In this document: positions 12,101-23,537 of the stretch, piece after piece | Layout of the letters: the number at the start of each line of letters is the position of its first letter | How positions within the stretch are numbered: the first letter of the stretch is position 1 | Made by a program: the position numbers and the translations under genes | Notes under the pieces: model-generated | The model's input: the letters and a program-made list of their open reading frames with translations, nothing else | Database searches by the model: none | Told to the model about the DNA's origin: nothing | Assembly (NCBI GenBank): GCA_020465985.1 | Contig: JAANYP010003850.1 | Coordinates: forward strand, 620,001 to 684,000 | Direction of reading: 5' to 3' | Length of the DNA: 64,000 nucleotides | Origin: Centrapalus pauciflorus | Lineage: Eukaryota > Streptophyta > Magnoliopsida > Asterales > Asteraceae

Positions 12101-15100
12101 ATGGCTTCTCCATCTCAAGCAAGTCTCCTTCTCCAAAAACAGCTTAAAGGTCTCACCGATTTCTCCATTCTAGGGTTCTAATTTCCTTTTACTTTCATTC
12201 TTTCTATTCATCACGATCCCTCCTCTTTTTTTTGCAGATCTCTGTAAAAACCCTGTTGATGGATTCTCCGCGGGTCTTGTTGATGAAAGCAATCTATTTG
12301 AATGGAGTGTCACCGTTATCGGGCCGCCTGACACGTTATAGTGAGCTACTTTATTTGTTTTCTATTTCAATTATTGGATCTGTATCTTAATTTTTTTTCT
12401 CTAGTTTAGGGACTTAATTCTATGAAATTGGGGCTGATAGGGTTTGTTGAAGTGTTTTTGTTATGGCTTGTTCTTATGTTCTTGCTCTGTTTATTGGGTT
12501 TCTTCGGGGGTTTAAAGGGACTAATCCTGATTATAATGTAATTTATTGGATTACTAGTCCACGATTTTATTTATCATCTGCAAGTGCTAAATACATGCTA
12601 GTTGGATGTTTTTTGGTTTCAATGTAAAGGATCTTATGATGGGCTTTAATATTTGGCTTGGGGGTTGTGGCAATGTTTCTCGTGACATATATCTTGCTCT
12701 TATATAATATTTATATTTTTTAGTGTTGGCTTAAATTCTGTATTTTTTTTTTGTTTCCTTGTGATTTCAGTCGTCTATGGATTTAATTGGTTCATTGGGG
12801 TTTTATAGAGTTTAAGACATTGAGTAATCTCAAAGTCAATCACTATATTGATCAAATATTGAATTCGAGGCATCTTTTGTAATTAATTTACCATTGAATC
12901 TTATATATGTTCTATTTATGGATCTTCTATAGAGTTAACTAAAATATATCTGATACTGGTTTTGGGTTCATTGTTTCAGTGATGGGGGTTTCTTCAATGC
13001 AATAATGACCTTCCCACAAAATTATCCAAACAGCCCTCCAACTGTGAGATTTACATCAGAAGTTTGGCATCCTAATGGTTAGTAGGCTGTTTCTCTACTT
13101 ACTCACAGATTGTTTGCCTTTCTTGATTTTATTTTTTTTGAACCATCATTGTATGGCCCTGTCCTAATGTATAAAGCACCGTAGTTTGAGAAAATACATG
13201 AAAAGCATAAACGGTATAGTTTGCAAAATACAGCAGCCATGGTCACATTTGGAAATGTAAAAAAACAGAAATGATTTCAAAAAAAAAAATAAAACCATCT
13301 TAGCTAACACTTTTTCTTCCTAAGTCACTCGTCTTCTTGCATTTTGCAAGAACCATGGCTGGGTTTGCAATGGAAGCCATCTACAATGGTTTTAAGTGCC
13401 CGTAATTACCTTCTGTTGTTTCACAGTTTACCCTGATGGCAAGGTTTGTATTTCGATTCTCCATCCCCCTGGTGATGACCCTAACGGCTATGAGCTTGCA
13501 AGTGAACGCTGGACACCTGTTCACACGGTATGACATTGATTATTTTATATGAATATTTCAGTGTTCTTATTAGTAATTTTTACAGAATAGTGAAAGATCA
13601 TTTCTCTGGATTGCCAGGTCTTTCTCATTCATTTCAGTACTATATGATCATTTCTTTTGTTAAGTTACTGTCAAATGCAAACATCTTTGGTTTTGCTGAT
13701 GCTAATTTTATTATGTTGACACTTGACTGTCACAATATGTTTGGATACATGATCAAGAAGCATCTACAGGAAACTATGAACGGTTATTTTGTAGTTTATA
13801 CATGGTATTTTTTTTTTTTTAATTAATGGCCAAATCATGACAGTTTTTTGTGTGGTCAAATACAGGGAGCTAGATCACTGTCGTTATGTGACATTTAAGG
13901 CCATTTATATGTTGATTTTTCGATTTCCTCATCTTCACAACTTACAGAGACGACATTGATATGAAACCAGAAGATTATAAGTTTGGTGTTTAAAACTTTA
14001 AATAGCTTTTTCTGGTGATTTTCAAGCAATGCAGAAATCATTTCTGTTTTAGTGGTATTGGAAGATAGATAACCAGAAGTTAGTATGGTGTATGTGTGTC
14101 GGGGGGTCAAGAGAAAGGCCTCTGGCACAATAAGTCAGATTCTATGGTTACTATATTAAACCTTGATACATATTGTTGAGGGGTCAGCCAAGGATGGTAC
14201 CCTGCGATAGTGGATGATTAATGATGGCAAACGAGTTGGCCAATAGATGCAAGTTTTTGGAACGGTGCCATTCATGTTTGTGTTTTGGTTTACCATTCAT
14301 AGGCTAATCATAGCTTTTTTCTTTTGTGGCTTATCTCAGGAAGTCTAGTTGATGCTGTTATATTCTGAGTAGTTGTATTATAAAAGATCTTCCATACAAG
14401 AGTAGCACAAGAGTGAATTTCAATTTTTTCCTTTGGTCAAGATTCAAGAAACTTGGATTTGTCCCAGGAAATTGCAATGATTTCCACTTTGAGTTGTCTT
14501 AAAGAAAGGGTCAATGTCTTCCTTCATTAGATTGTCAATCCAATTTTTACCTTTTCTGGCCATTAAGCAAAAAGCTCTTTTGTGAATAGTGGACCAACTA
14601 TTTTTTCAATCGGTGTTTGGGGTTGCTCCATCTTTTAAGAATTTGTATTTCTTAGTTTTGAATTATTTTTTTTCCTTGTTATATACTTGTATCTTTGGTA
14701 GTTTGGTTTAATCAATAAATGATTATATTTGCAGGTAGAGAGCATCGTTTTGAGCATCATCTCGATGCTTTCAAGCCCCAATGATGAATCTCCTGCAAAT
14801 GTAGAGGCTGCGGTAACGACCATATTTTTCTTCTTGTTGCTTATGTATTTTTCATTACTCCTCAACCATCCTTTATAGCCAGCCATGGAGATCTGTTCCT
14901 CTTGCTTGCACCGTTAATAATCTGTTTAATATGGCGATATTGATCAACCAACTCTTATGTCAACCCGTTTAAGGGTCTTGCAAAGTTGCAATTTGTGAGC
15001 AGAAAATAATTGTTGTGTATGTGATTGTGCAGAAAGAATGGAGAGAGAGAAGAGACGAGTTCAGGAAGAAAGTTGGGCGGTGCGTAAGGAAGTCTCAAGA

Positions 15101-15110
15101 ACTGATGTGA
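12101..15110 (+). CDS. UBC7: Ubiquitin-conjugating enzyme E2, UBC7/13/14 (UBE2G1) type, copy 1
   Basis: It accepts ubiquitin from E1 as a thioester and, with RING E3s, builds chains; this class is tied to ER-associated degradation. Six exons: 12101-12149, 12238-12340, 12980-13077, 13427-13527, 14735-14812, 15033-15110, all GT-AG with phases that join cleanly; 168 aa. The UBC fold shows IGPPDTLY, the HPN motif (residues 81-83) and catalytic Cys91 in GKVCISILH. The acidic loop after the cysteine (HPPGDDPNGYELASERW) marks the G1/G2/R1 class, and KEWRERRDEFRKKVGRCVRKS near the C-terminus closely matches plant UBC7/14. Residue 51 begins DGG where relatives mostly have EGG. A TATA-like tatatatata lies about 140 bp upstream of the ATG. 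The gene looks fully functional. Confidence 0.96.
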
Positions 15111-16043
15111 TACCTTGTTGCTACTCGTATGCCCGATTTGAAACGAGCTTTGAGAAGCACTACTTGTAGAATTCCATTGACATTGACATTTTATGTCTTT
15201 TTTATTATATTGTTGTTTCGATCTGTCTTTTTTTTTTTTTTTTGGTTGGATGAAATGAAATGAAATGGTTGGTTTGTTTTATTTCAAGGGAAGACGTTCG
15301 AGAAAGAAATAGCATGTCCATTTCTGTTTGTCAAGTCAAGATTTTTGCAAATTTCTATTGTTTTACTATTGAAAATCCGTCTCACACTTTTTAGTTTAAA
15401 CTTGCATTTGGTTGCAAGTACTTTAAGTTATAACTTTGGGTAAATATTGAAACTTCCCATCTAGTTTCTTTCATTTTCTTGAATAAGTTTTTAAAGTTCT
15501 TTTCTTTTCGTTTAAATTTTATGAATTATTTGGGTTTTATTCATATATTGGTTTGGATGGTTACTTGTTGACAATTTAACGATGAAGTCTTTAAATTTTT
15601 TGTTTTATGAGTTGTGTTTTATGCGTTGATCCAAATGTCTATCAAAATTGTTTTACTTTTTAGTTTTCAATAAGACAAATAAGATAAACAGCTTGAATGT
15701 GAGAACAAAATTAGAAATTTGATCAAGAAAATAAGAAAACTTTATGGTGGTCTTTTAATATTAATCGTTTTAACTTTTAATAAAAACAAGCTTTTATCGG
15801 AATTTTGTTATAGAAATTTGCATTATCTTTTAGGGATAATTTGTTAATTTGAAAAGTATAAGGTAACTAGGATTTAAAATCTCAAGGGAAGATTCAGTTT
15901 GTAAATAACAAATGAATAGATTTATAAAATGGATTTTAATCACAAAAATTGTCCAACTTAAAGGTTTTAGCGTAAATATGCCGTCAAAATCCCAATATTT
16001 TATATCCTCACTGGAATTCGCAAACCAAAGACAAAATTTTAAA

Positions 16044-16398
16044 GAGCATACATTTACTTTACTGAAATTATCGATATGACTAATGTAGTTCTTTTTTTAC
16101 CGGATGATACTTGTACTTCGATTTTATTGTTGATATGGTACATTTGGTGACTGAAATTATCGATAATTTCGGCAAATTAACATACATTTGTATGACTAAT
16201 ATAATTTTCATGTCATAAAAAAATATGTCATGTCATCGTTTGAATCAGCAAAAACCATCATGTCAGCATAACTACCGGTCATACGTACTATATCGACAGG
16301 TCACTTTTGAGTACAAGTATCATCTGGTTAAAAGAAAAAGTAAATTAGTCATATTGATAATTTCAGTAAAGTAACGTACATTTGTATGACTTTAACCC
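16044..16398. mobile_element. Mutator-like MITE, 355 bp, only in UBC unit 1
   Basis: A 9-bp duplication aattttaaa flanks it (16035-16043, 16399-16407). Subterminal inverted repeats centre on ttactttactgaaattatc. The corresponding place in unit 2 lacks it, so it inserted after the tandem duplication. The left terminus appears shorter than the right. Confidence 0.7.
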
Positions 16399-16649
16399 AA
16401 TTTTAAATACAAATCCTAGTGAATCTCAAGCAAATCACAAATCAAATGCCCTTAATTGTTGTTTTGTTATTCTAATTGAAAATTTAATGTATGTCATACT
16501 CACTTTTCAATTATACTTTTTCCGAACGTTTGTTTATACGTAAATTGCAATTGACTTGAGAGTCAGATTTTACATTTGAAAATATTTGCGCCCCGAGGAA
16601 ATTTGACATCTTATTTACTGAGATACATGAAAAGCCCAAAAGCGAATTA

Positions 16650-16995
16650 ACTTAAAACGTTTTTTTTTGTCACATTAATTAATTTGATTAACATACTAAA
16701 TTATTTGTAGTTGTGAAAGTAAGACCAAATATTTTTTAAAGGCAAAATAAACAAAGTTGGAATACCAAAACAGAACAAATTTGGTTAATCACAGCTCTCG
16801 GTTCTCTTCTTTTTTCTGGGAACAAATCCTAAATTCGTACTTCTGTTCTGTGTAACGCTTGTAGTAGTTTTATAATATAACCATCACCCATTAATGAAAC
16901 ATAGACAAACAAATTAACTTTTTTTTTGTCCCATTAATTAATTTGATTAACATACCGGATTATTTGTAGTTGTGAAAGGACGACCAAATATTTTA
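16650..16995. repeat. Local direct repeat of about 85 bp
   Basis: 16658-16735 and 16920-16995 share cacattaattaatttgatt (or cccattaattaatttg) followed by the same ttatttgtagttgtgaaag stretch and gaccaaatatttt. It is a small tandem duplication at the edge of the UBC duplication unit. Confidence 0.6.
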
Positions 16996-17142
16996 ATATA
17001 TTAATTTACAAAAGATCGAACCCAATATTTTTAATTCATTAACATCGTATTTTATTCACTAATTTTTTCAATACACTGGTAATTTAATATATTAAAGAGT
17101 ATTTTTGGTATTAAAAGAGATAAATCAATTAATTAAAAATAA

Positions 17143-17230
17143 AAGGTTGTAGCTCATTGGATGAAGTTTGCCTCATGGAATAATAGATTCTTGATTTCTG
17201 GGTTTGATTTCCAACTAAATAATTTATTAT
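17143..17230 (+). mobile_element. tRNA-derived SINE fragment
   Basis: A box-A-like tagctcattgg and a box-B-like gggtttgatttcc lie about 45 bp apart in the right order, as in plant SINEs or a decayed tRNA. No cloverleaf forms and no 3' tail is clear. Confidence 0.45.
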
Positions 17231-17431
17231 TTTATTTTTGTAGAGAAACAAACGATGAACCATTTTTTTACTAAATGGACCGATTTTAATCGCAAGACCG
17301 ATTCATACTGGCCGCATGATGCATCAAGTGATCATTTATTAATTAAGATAAACCTAATTGACTATATTACCATTTTTTACTTATAATCAAACATAGGTAG
17401 ATTCCAGTTCCCAGTTTAACATGGTACCTGT

Positions 17432-18049
17432 TAGACCTGGCAATACTTGTAATTGTGTCGTGTGTCGTGTCTGACACAAATTTCAACGAAACGAATTTGT
17501 AATACACGAACACAACACAAATTATGAAACGTGTCTGGATGTGAAACACGAACACGACACGTAAAAAATTCGTGTGACACAACACGCATAAAACACGTGT
17601 CACACGAAAACACGAATTTAATCCAAAACATATATATAATTATAAATTCAAAACATGATAATCAAAGTATTTAACAACATATCAAAAGCACTTAAAGTCA
17701 CTGTTAATGGTCATAACTTTGAGCCGAAGTTTGACCGAACCAGACTCATTGTTGATATCCAAGTCTACAATTTCATTTATCATATCATCAATGTAAGAGA
17801 CAAACCCGAACTTTTTTAAATATTTCAAAACAAGTGGCACTCAAATTTTTTTAGAAATTTTGAAACCCTAGTTTATATGTGTCTTATGTGTGTCTTACGC
17901 GTGTCATCGTGTAACACGATATTTATACGTGTCTTACACGTGTTTGTATAGATAAATTCGTACTTTACCTATATAAGACACGAAACACGGAAAACTCATA
18001 TCGTATACGTGTCGTATATGCTGTGTTGTGTACCAAATTGCCAGGTTTA
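17432..18049. mobile_element. hAT-type MITE immediately upstream of UBC copy 2
   Basis: Terminal inverted repeats tagacctggcaa / ttgccaggttta (one mismatch) are flanked by gtacctgt / gtacctct (7 of 8 bp; 17424-17431, 18050-18057). The interior is rich in acacgaacacgacacg-type motifs in both orientations. It ends 41 bp before homology between the UBC promoters begins. Confidence 0.85.
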
Positions 18050-18230
18050 GTACCTCTTGATCCCGTGTATATATACACGCACATACATGATACATCTCAA
18101 GCCTCGAGGCTTTCTAGACAAGTGTGTCGGTTTATTTTTTCAATCACTGAGAGGTTATAACCACTAATAATTCTTCATCTTCTTCTTCTTCCTCTTCTTC
18201 GTCTGCTTTCGCTTTCTAGAACCTTCATCC

Positions 18231-21140
18231 ATGGCTTCTCCATCTCAAGCAAGTCTCCTTCTCCAAAAACAGCTCAAAGGTCTCACCGATTTCTCCATTC
18301 TAGGGTTCTAATTTTCTTTTACTTTCATTCTTTCTATTCATGACGATCCCTCCCCTATTTTTGCAGATCTCTGTAAAAACCCTGTTGATGGATTCTCCGC
18401 GGGTCTTGTTGATGAAAGCAATCTATTTGAATGGAGTGTCACCGTTATCGGGCCGCCTGACACGTTATAGTGAGCTACTTTATTTGATTTCTGTTTCAAT
18501 TGTTGGATCTGTATATTGATTTTTCGCTAGTTTAAGAACTTTATTCTATGAAATTGGGGCTGATAGGGTTTGTTGAAGTGTTTTGGTTATGGCTTGTTCT
18601 TATGTTCTTGCTCTGTTTATTGGGTTTCTTCGGGGGTTTAAAGGGACTAATACTGATTATAATGTAATTTATTGGATTACTAGTCCACGATTTTTTTGAT
18701 CATCTGAAGTGCTGAATACATGCTAGTGAGATGTTTTTTGGTTTCAATGTAAAGGATCTTATGATGAGCTTTATTTTGTGGCTTGGGTGTCGTGGCAATT
18801 ATTCTCGTGACATATATCTTGCTCTTATGTAATATATATATTTTTTAGTGTTGGCTTAAATTCTATATTTTTTTTCTTGTGATTTCAGTCGTCTATGGAT
18901 ATAATTGGTTCATTGGTCTTTTATAGAGTTTGAGACTTTGAGTAATGTCAAAAGTCTATTACTATATTGATCAAATATTGAATTTTTGAAATTAATTTAC
19001 CATTAATCTCATAAATGTTCTATTTATGGATCTTCCATAGAGTTGACTAAAATATATCTGATACATGGTTTTGGGTTCATTGTTTCAGTGATGGGGGTTT
19101 CTTCAATGCAATAATGACCTTCCCACAAAATTATCCAAACAGCCCTCCAACTGTGAGATTTACATCAGAAGTTTGGCATCCCAATGGTTAGTAGGCTGTT
19201 TCTCTACTTACTCACAGAGTGTTTGCCTTTCTTGAGTTGATTCTTTTTGAACCATCATTGTATGGCCCTGTCCTAATGTATTGAGAAAGTACATAAAAAA
19301 CGTAGACGGTATAGTTTGCAAAAATCAGCAGCCATGGGCACATTTGTAAATGTAAAAAAAAAAAAAAAACAGAACTGTTTCCAAAAAAAAAATTTCACTT
19401 TTTCTTCGGAAGTCACTCGTTCTTGCATTGCGCAACTTCCTTGCATTTTTCAAAATCCATGATTGGGTTTGCAATGAGAAGCCATCTACAATGGTTTTAA
19501 GTGTCCATAACTACCTTATGTTGTTTCACAGTTTACCCAGATGGCAAGGTTTGTATTTCGATTCTCCACCCCCCTGGTGATGACCCTAACGGCTATGAGC
19601 TTGCAAGTGAACGCTGGACACCTGTTCACACGGTATGCCATTGATTATTTTATATGAATATTTCAGTGTTCTTATTAGTAATTTTTACAGAATAGTGAAG
19701 GATCATTCTCTGGAATGCCAGGTCTTTCTCATTCGTTTCAGTACTATATGATCATTTCTTTTGTTAAGTTACCGTCAAATCCATACATCTGAGGGTTTGC
19801 TTATGCTATTTTTATTATGCTGACACTTGACTGTCACAAGATGTTTGGAATCATGATCAAGAAGAATCTACAGGAAACTATGAACGGTTATTTTGTAGTT
19901 TATATATGGTATTTTTTTCAATGGCCAAATCATGACAGTTTTTTGTGTGGTCAAATACAGTAAGTGAGCTAAGCCAGATCACTGTCGTTATTTGACATTT
20001 AAGGACATTTATATGTTGATTTTTCGATTTCCTCATCTTCACATGCAAGTTCTCGTCTTACAAAGATGACATTGATATGAAACCAGAAGATTATAAGTTT
20101 GGTGTTTAATAGCTTTTTCTGGTGATTTTCAAGCAATGCAGAAATCATTTATGTTTTAGTGGTATTGGAAGATAGAAAACCAGAAGTTAGTATGGTGTAT
20201 GTGTGTCGGGGGGGTCGAGGGGAAGGCTTCTGACACAATAAGTCAGATTCAATGGTTATTATATAAACCTTGATACATATTGTTGAGGGGTCAGCCATGG
20301 ATGGTACAGTGTGTTAGTGAATGATTAATGATGGAAAAGGAGTTTGGCAATAGATGCGAGTTTTTGGAACGGTGCTATTCATGTTTGTGTTTTGGTTTAC
20401 CGTTCATGGCTTGTTTCCTTTCTGGCTTATCTCAGGAAGTCTTGTTGCTGCTGTTATATTCCAAGTAGTTGTATTATAGAAGATCTAACATATAAGAGTA
20501 GCACAAGAGTGAATTTCAGTTTTGCCCTTTGGTCAAGAAACCCAAGTAACTATTATGTCCCAGGAAATTGCAATGATTTCCATTTTGAGTTGTCTTTAAA
20601 AAATAGGTCATTTTCTTCCTTCATTAGATTGTCAATTCATTTGTTTACCTTTTTCTGGCCATTTATTCAATCAGTATTTTGGGGTTGCTCCATCTTTTAA
20701 TAATTTGTATTAGTTTTGAATTTTCTTTCTTGTTATATACTTATTTCTTTGGTAGTTTGGTTTAATCAATAAATATTATTATATTTGCAGGTAGAGAGCA
20801 TTGTTTTGAGCATCATATCGATGCTTTCAAGCCCCAATGATGAATCTCCTGCAAATGTAGAAGCTGCGGTAACCACCTTATTTCTCTTATTGTTGCTTAT
20901 GTATTTTTTGTTACCCCTCAACGGCTCTTTATAGCCAGGACTCCTTGCGCTCACTGTTAATAATCTGTTTAATATGGCAATATTGATCAACCAACTCTTA
21001 TGTCATCTAGCAAAGTTGCAAGTTGTGAGCACAAAATAATTGGTGGGTATGTGATTGTGCAGAAAGAATGGAGAGAGAGAAGAGACGATTTTAGGAAGAA
21101 AGTTGGGCGGTGCGTAAGGAAGTCTCAAGAACTGATGTGA
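18231..21140 (+). CDS. UBC7: Ubiquitin-conjugating enzyme E2, UBC7/13/14 (UBE2G1) type, copy 2
   Basis: Six exons at 18231-18279, 18367-18469, 19089-19186, 19532-19632, 20791-20868 and 21063-21140 give a 168-aa protein with the same exon lengths and phases as the upstream copy. Of the coding differences I can find, all are synonymous except Glu152 to Asp near the C-terminus. HPN at 81-83, catalytic Cys91 and the acidic active-site loop are intact. Introns have drifted by many substitutions and small indels, so coding sequence has been kept under purifying selection since duplication. The proximal promoter has tatatatac at 18068 but the distal upstream sequence is unlike copy 1, so expression may differ. 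Expected function is the same ER-linked ubiquitin conjugation. Confidence 0.96.
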
Positions 21141-21879
21141 TTCCTTCTTGCTACTCATATGCCCAATTTAAAACGAGCTTTGAGAATTACTACTTGTAGA
21201 ATTGCCATTGCCATTGCCATTTTATGTTTTTTTTGTTATTGTCGTTTTGACATGTTTTGTTTTGTTTTGTTTTTTGTTTTGGATGAAATGAAATGAAATG
21301 GTTGGTTTGTTTTATTTTAAGGGAAGAAAGAAATGGCATGTCCATTTCTGATCAAGATTTCTGCAAATTTCTATTGTTTTAATATTGAAAATCCTTCTCA
21401 CTTTAGTTTAAACTTGCATTTGGTTGCAAGTTCTAAGTTACAACTTTGGGTTACTATTGAAAAACTTCTGTTTGATTTTTTCATTTTCTTGATTAAGTTT
21501 AAAAATTCCTTTTTTGTTTAAATTTTTTGAACCGTTTTAGTATTATTCAAAACTATGTATTTGGTTTGGTTGGTTTCTTGTTGATTTTGTTTTATGTGAT
21601 TAATATTGAAATAAACCATCTTTTCCAATTTAGTGATTAAGTCTTAAAATTTTTGCTTTATGTGTTGTGTTTTACTTGTTAATCTGAAGGTCTGTCAAAA
21701 AAAATTTACTTTTAGTGTTCAATAAGATAAATAAGGATTTAAATGAACATGAAAAACCGTAGACTTAATCAAGAATATTAGAAAATTTTATGGAGGTGTT
21801 TCAATATTAACCCTTTTAGCTTTAATAAAAATTAAGCTTTTAATCTTGATTAGATTTTTGATAAAGCCTAAGGAGTATT

Positions 21880-22484
21880 TGGTTTGTTTTTTTTTTTTTT
21901 TTGGTGATATTTACATTCCATTAAAAGATATGCAATTTGCAACTTTTATAGTTAGCAGGATTTGTTAAAGAAATTTGCATGATCTTATAGAGATAATTTG
22001 TTAATTTTATAGACTAGAAGGTAACTCTAATTTAAAATCCTAAAGGGTACTGAGTTTTTAAATAACAAAAAAAAAACATAAAAGGGTTTTTATGCAAAAA
22101 AACAAGTTAGATGGTTTTTGTGATTAAAATCTCAATCATTTTTGTTGTCACAAAAAACATTCACAACTTATTAAAACTAATCAAATAGTGACTTTTCAAT
22201 AAAAGATGACATGCAACCAGTTTAACCGGTTGCATTTTACCCCGACGATCACCTTTTTCCGGTAACCTTTTAAGAACAAAAAAGCCTAACAGATTGAATA
22301 CAAAACATAAATCAACAATTCGATGATAAACAAATTAAAGCTTCAAGTGCTTCAAAGGTCGATAGAGTCATTATTGGAGGTGAAAGTGTCATTGTCGGAG
22401 GATCAAGTGCATCTATCCCTAAATTAGAAACCAAATCGGCCATCGGAGGACTCATCAGCGGTTTCAAGTCGAAGGACTCGTAGA
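21880..22484. repeat. UBC unit 2 3' flank with degraded Harbinger-like sequence
   Basis: An eroded element resembling the interior of the MITE at 1721-2019 (gtatttggtttg start, then tttgcatgatcttatagaga) is present here and at about 15790-16030, so it predates the UBC duplication. 22210-22480 has no recognisable feature. Confidence 0.45.
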
Positions 22485-22666
22485 TAGGCATGGCGACGGG
22501 CCGAGTATGACCGAGGATTTCATTTCTCGTCCCCTCCTCCATCCCCGTCGGGTATTGACTTCTCATCCCCATCCCCGGCCCCATCGGGTTTCGGGGATTC
22601 CTGTCGGGGATCGGGTTTTTTAACAAGCCTAACAGATTATTAACTTTACACTACAAATTATAAGTT

Positions 22667-22669
<3 letters not shown>

Positions 22670-22742
<73 letters not shown>
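22670..22742. repeat. (TA)n microsatellite
   Basis: About 70 bp of uninterrupted TA dinucleotides inside the composite hAT element. Confidence 0.95.
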
Positions 22743-22749
<7 letters not shown>

Positions 22750-22892
22750 ATAAGCTTTATAAAAACTTATCTCAATATTTTTTTAGTTGTATACATTGGT
22801 AACTAATAGTTTATAATACAACCAATTGAAAAATATATATGTAAAAAGCTTATAAACATATAAAATAAAATAAATAAGATAATTGAACAATA

Positions 22893-23184
22893 TAATTTAT
22901 TATGAAAAAAAAAACCAATATTTTTACATGTTTTTTGCGTTTTCGTCCATTCATGTTATTGTTTTCCATAAAAGTCGTCAATTTAATTTTTTTTCTTTTT
23001 GGTTTAATGAAAAATTTGACATTAGAACTCAGTTTTCAGTTTTTAAAAACCCGATTTACTAATTATAATCGAGTTTATAATGTCCAAATTTCACTAAAGC
23101 AAAAAGAAAAAATTAACTTGGGAACTTTTATAAAAAAACATAGAGGGACGAAAACACAAAAAACGTGAAGATGTTGGTTTTTTT

Positions 23185-23190
<6 letters not shown>
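22893..23190. mobile_element. Mutator-like MITE, copy 1 of a three-member family
   Basis: tttattatg ... ttttttgcgttttcgtcc at the left is mirrored by ggacgaaaacacaaaaaacg at the right; the interior matches the elements at 37602-37902 and 60300-60590. Expansion of the adjoining AT repeat hides its right border and target duplication. Confidence 0.75.

Positions 23191-23247
<57 letters not shown>
23189..23247. repeat. (AT)n microsatellite
   Basis: About 58 bp of AT dinucleotides between the Mutator-like MITE and the next inverted-repeat element. Confidence 0.95.
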
Positions 23248-23249
<2 letters not shown>

Positions 23250-23250
<1 letters not shown>

Positions 23251-23474
23251 GGGTGGGTTCAATGGAAAACCTATATGCATCGGAAAACCCGGGAACCACT
23301 TTATAGTCATTAGATCAGGTGATGCATCACGCAGAAAGTTGATGCATCACGTAGGAATTTGGTGCATCACGCGGGGAATTTGATGCATCACGCGAAAATT
23401 GTGATGCATTTGTGGTGGTGCATGGAGGTTTTTTAAGTTTTTCCGATGCATGTTGGTTTTTCATTGAACCTTCC
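23250..23474. mobile_element. Inverted-repeat element carrying a gcatcacg minisatellite
   Basis: Terminal inverted repeats gggttcaatggaaaacc / ggtttttcattgaacc continue into tgcatcggaaaa / ttttccgatgca. Inside, 23321-23402 holds four tandem 20-21-bp units built on gatgcatcacg plus a partial fifth. It sits between AT/TA microsatellites, which mask the target duplication. Family not assigned. Confidence 0.7.
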
Positions 23475-23488
23475 TCTATCTATCTATC

Positions 23489-23533
<45 letters not shown>
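23475..23533. repeat. (TCTA)n(TA)n microsatellite
   Basis: Compound simple repeat at the right edge of the nested element. Confidence 0.9.

Positions 23534-23537
<4 letters not shown>

Larger units (their letters stand above)
11971..16880 (+). repeat. Tandem duplication, unit 1 (carries UBC copy 1)
   Basis: Exons, introns and 3' flank are alignable with unit 2 (18091-24320) in the same orientation. Homology starts next to the TATA region at tacatctcaagcctcgagg and runs to about 16880, past the gene's 3' end. The MULE-like insert at 16044-16398 is found only in this unit. Confidence 0.9.

Noticed and set aside
13530..14886. ORFs within UBC intron 4 and across exon 5 on the minus strand
   Set aside because: They lie in introns or antisense to exons; the paralogous unit does not preserve them.
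12101..21140. Possibility that one UBC copy is a pseudogene
   Set aside because: Both have all six exons with intact splice sites, frame, HPN motif, catalytic Cys and stop.
23128..23383. ORFs reading long Tyr-Ile repeats on both strands
   Set aside because: These are translations of the AT microsatellite, not proteins.
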